The notes under the pieces are model-generated. The model saw only the letters and a list, made by a program, of their open reading frames with translations, searched no databases and was not told the DNA's origin. Shown here in pieces: positions 63,751 to 64,000 of a DNA stretch of 64,000 bases (its first letter is position 1; each line of letters starts with the position of its first letter). The position numbers and the translations under genes were made by a program. The stretch covers positions 191,163 through 255,162 of the forward strand of contig NZ_UNRE01000001.1 of assembly GCF_900537085.1 (NCBI RefSeq), in the 5' to 3' direction. This stretch comes from Agarivorans sp. Alg241-V36 (GTDB taxonomy: Bacteria > Pseudomonadota > Gammaproteobacteria > Enterobacterales > Celerinatantimonadaceae).

Positions 63751-64000
63751 GTGTTACGAGTACCGATAAAAGAACGACTGAACTGGCAGCAGCAAGCCAA
63801 AGAATATGGTTTTAACTACCACACCATGTACGGCGACAAGTACTGGGACGAGTCGGCCTATTATCAGTTCTCTCTAGAGCAAATTGAAAACGGCATAGAA
63901 GCTCCTACCGAAGAGATACATCAAATGTGTCTTGAAGTAGTAGACAAAGTAGTGCGTGACGAACAGTTAATGCGCCGTTTTTGTATTCCAGAAAAACACT
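63751..64000 (+). CDS. yjfC: Glutathionylspermidine synthase-like protein (YjfC), 5' part
   Basis: The frame opens with GTG 63751, 2 bp after the DUF1190 stop, and runs off the window end. The visible 83 residues start LRVPIKERLNWQQQAKEYGF and contain MYGDKYWDESAYYQFS, typical of the YjfC/YgiC group of ATP-grasp synthetase-like proteins. The ATP-grasp catalytic part lies beyond the window. Whether it makes a peptide-spermidine or another ligated product is unknown for this subgroup. Confidence 0.87.
   Translation, partial: MLRVPIKERLNWQQQAKEYGFNYHTMYGDKYWDESAYYQFSLEQIENGIEAPTEEIHQMCLEVVDKVVRDEQLMRRFCIPEKH

Overview
The window is chromosomal DNA of a marine, Gram-negative gammaproteobacterium. 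An Alteromonadales member of the Agarivorans type fits best. That is an inference from gene content: a secreted PL7 alginate lyase, secreted multi-domain proteins with CBM4/9-like modules, TonB/heme uptake with Fur boxes, a PEP-CTERM protein and several chemotaxis receptors. No rRNA, tRNA or CRISPR array was seen.

Layout. 1-2500: a PL7 alginate lyase flanked by three decayed Y1 (REP-associated/IS200-like) transposase remnants, one broken by a single amber codon. 2.7-4.8 kb: a secreted protein with an unrecognised N-terminal domain and two carbohydrate-binding modules. 5.1-11 kb: an FAD oxidoreductase, an intact RidA gene, a minus-strand module (metzincin protease plus membrane-anchored partner), and a second ridA copy that matches the first only from codon 20 to the stop. 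11.1-16.4 kb: a small unlisted HTH-like ORF and a Fur-controlled imelysin / di-heme DUF1111 / imelysin / DUF1513 operon. 16.5-24.7 kb (minus strand): a receptor with a PilZ tail, an EamA exporter, RibA, and a tightly coupled cell-envelope operon (outer-membrane protein, hydrolase, DUF4056 lipoprotein, BamA-like barrel). 25-31.9 kb: an AraC regulator and a complete heme-uptake locus, tonB-exbB-exbD-hmuTUV, divergent from hutXZ over a Fur box. 32-35.3 kb: a defence-type accessory patch with a 5'-truncated OLD-family ATPase/TOPRIM gene, an Abi_2 (AbiD/AbiF) HEPN gene preceded by its own small structured RNA with promoter and terminator, and two structured intergenic repeats. 35.4-45 kb: ybjQ, a PEP-CTERM protein, an RND efflux pair with a LysR regulator, a chemoreceptor and a membrane protein. 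45-57.6 kb: a solute-binding protein, a PLP enzyme, an empty 1-kb gap, an ICMT-like enzyme, a tandem GH14 beta-amylase-like protein, a Dcu transporter, and a cNMP/CBS/DUF294 protein with its DnaQ-like exonuclease. 57.6-64 kb: a BCCT transporter, then a DUF6471 protein divergent from a yjfIJKLMC-like operon (DUF2170, PspA/IM30, DUF2491, DUF350, DUF1190, glutathionylspermidine-synthase-like) that carries an extra potassium-channel gene with an intrinsic terminator inside its first codons.

The most notable points are: the small RNA in front of the Abi_2 gene; the GH14 protein whose N-terminal half is a degenerate second GH14 domain; the propeptide-less protease with an anchored partner between two ridA copies; the same flanking pattern at ybjQ/PEP-CTERM on a smaller scale; the terminator buried in the channel gene; and the two repeats with compensating stem changes downstream of the Abi gene.
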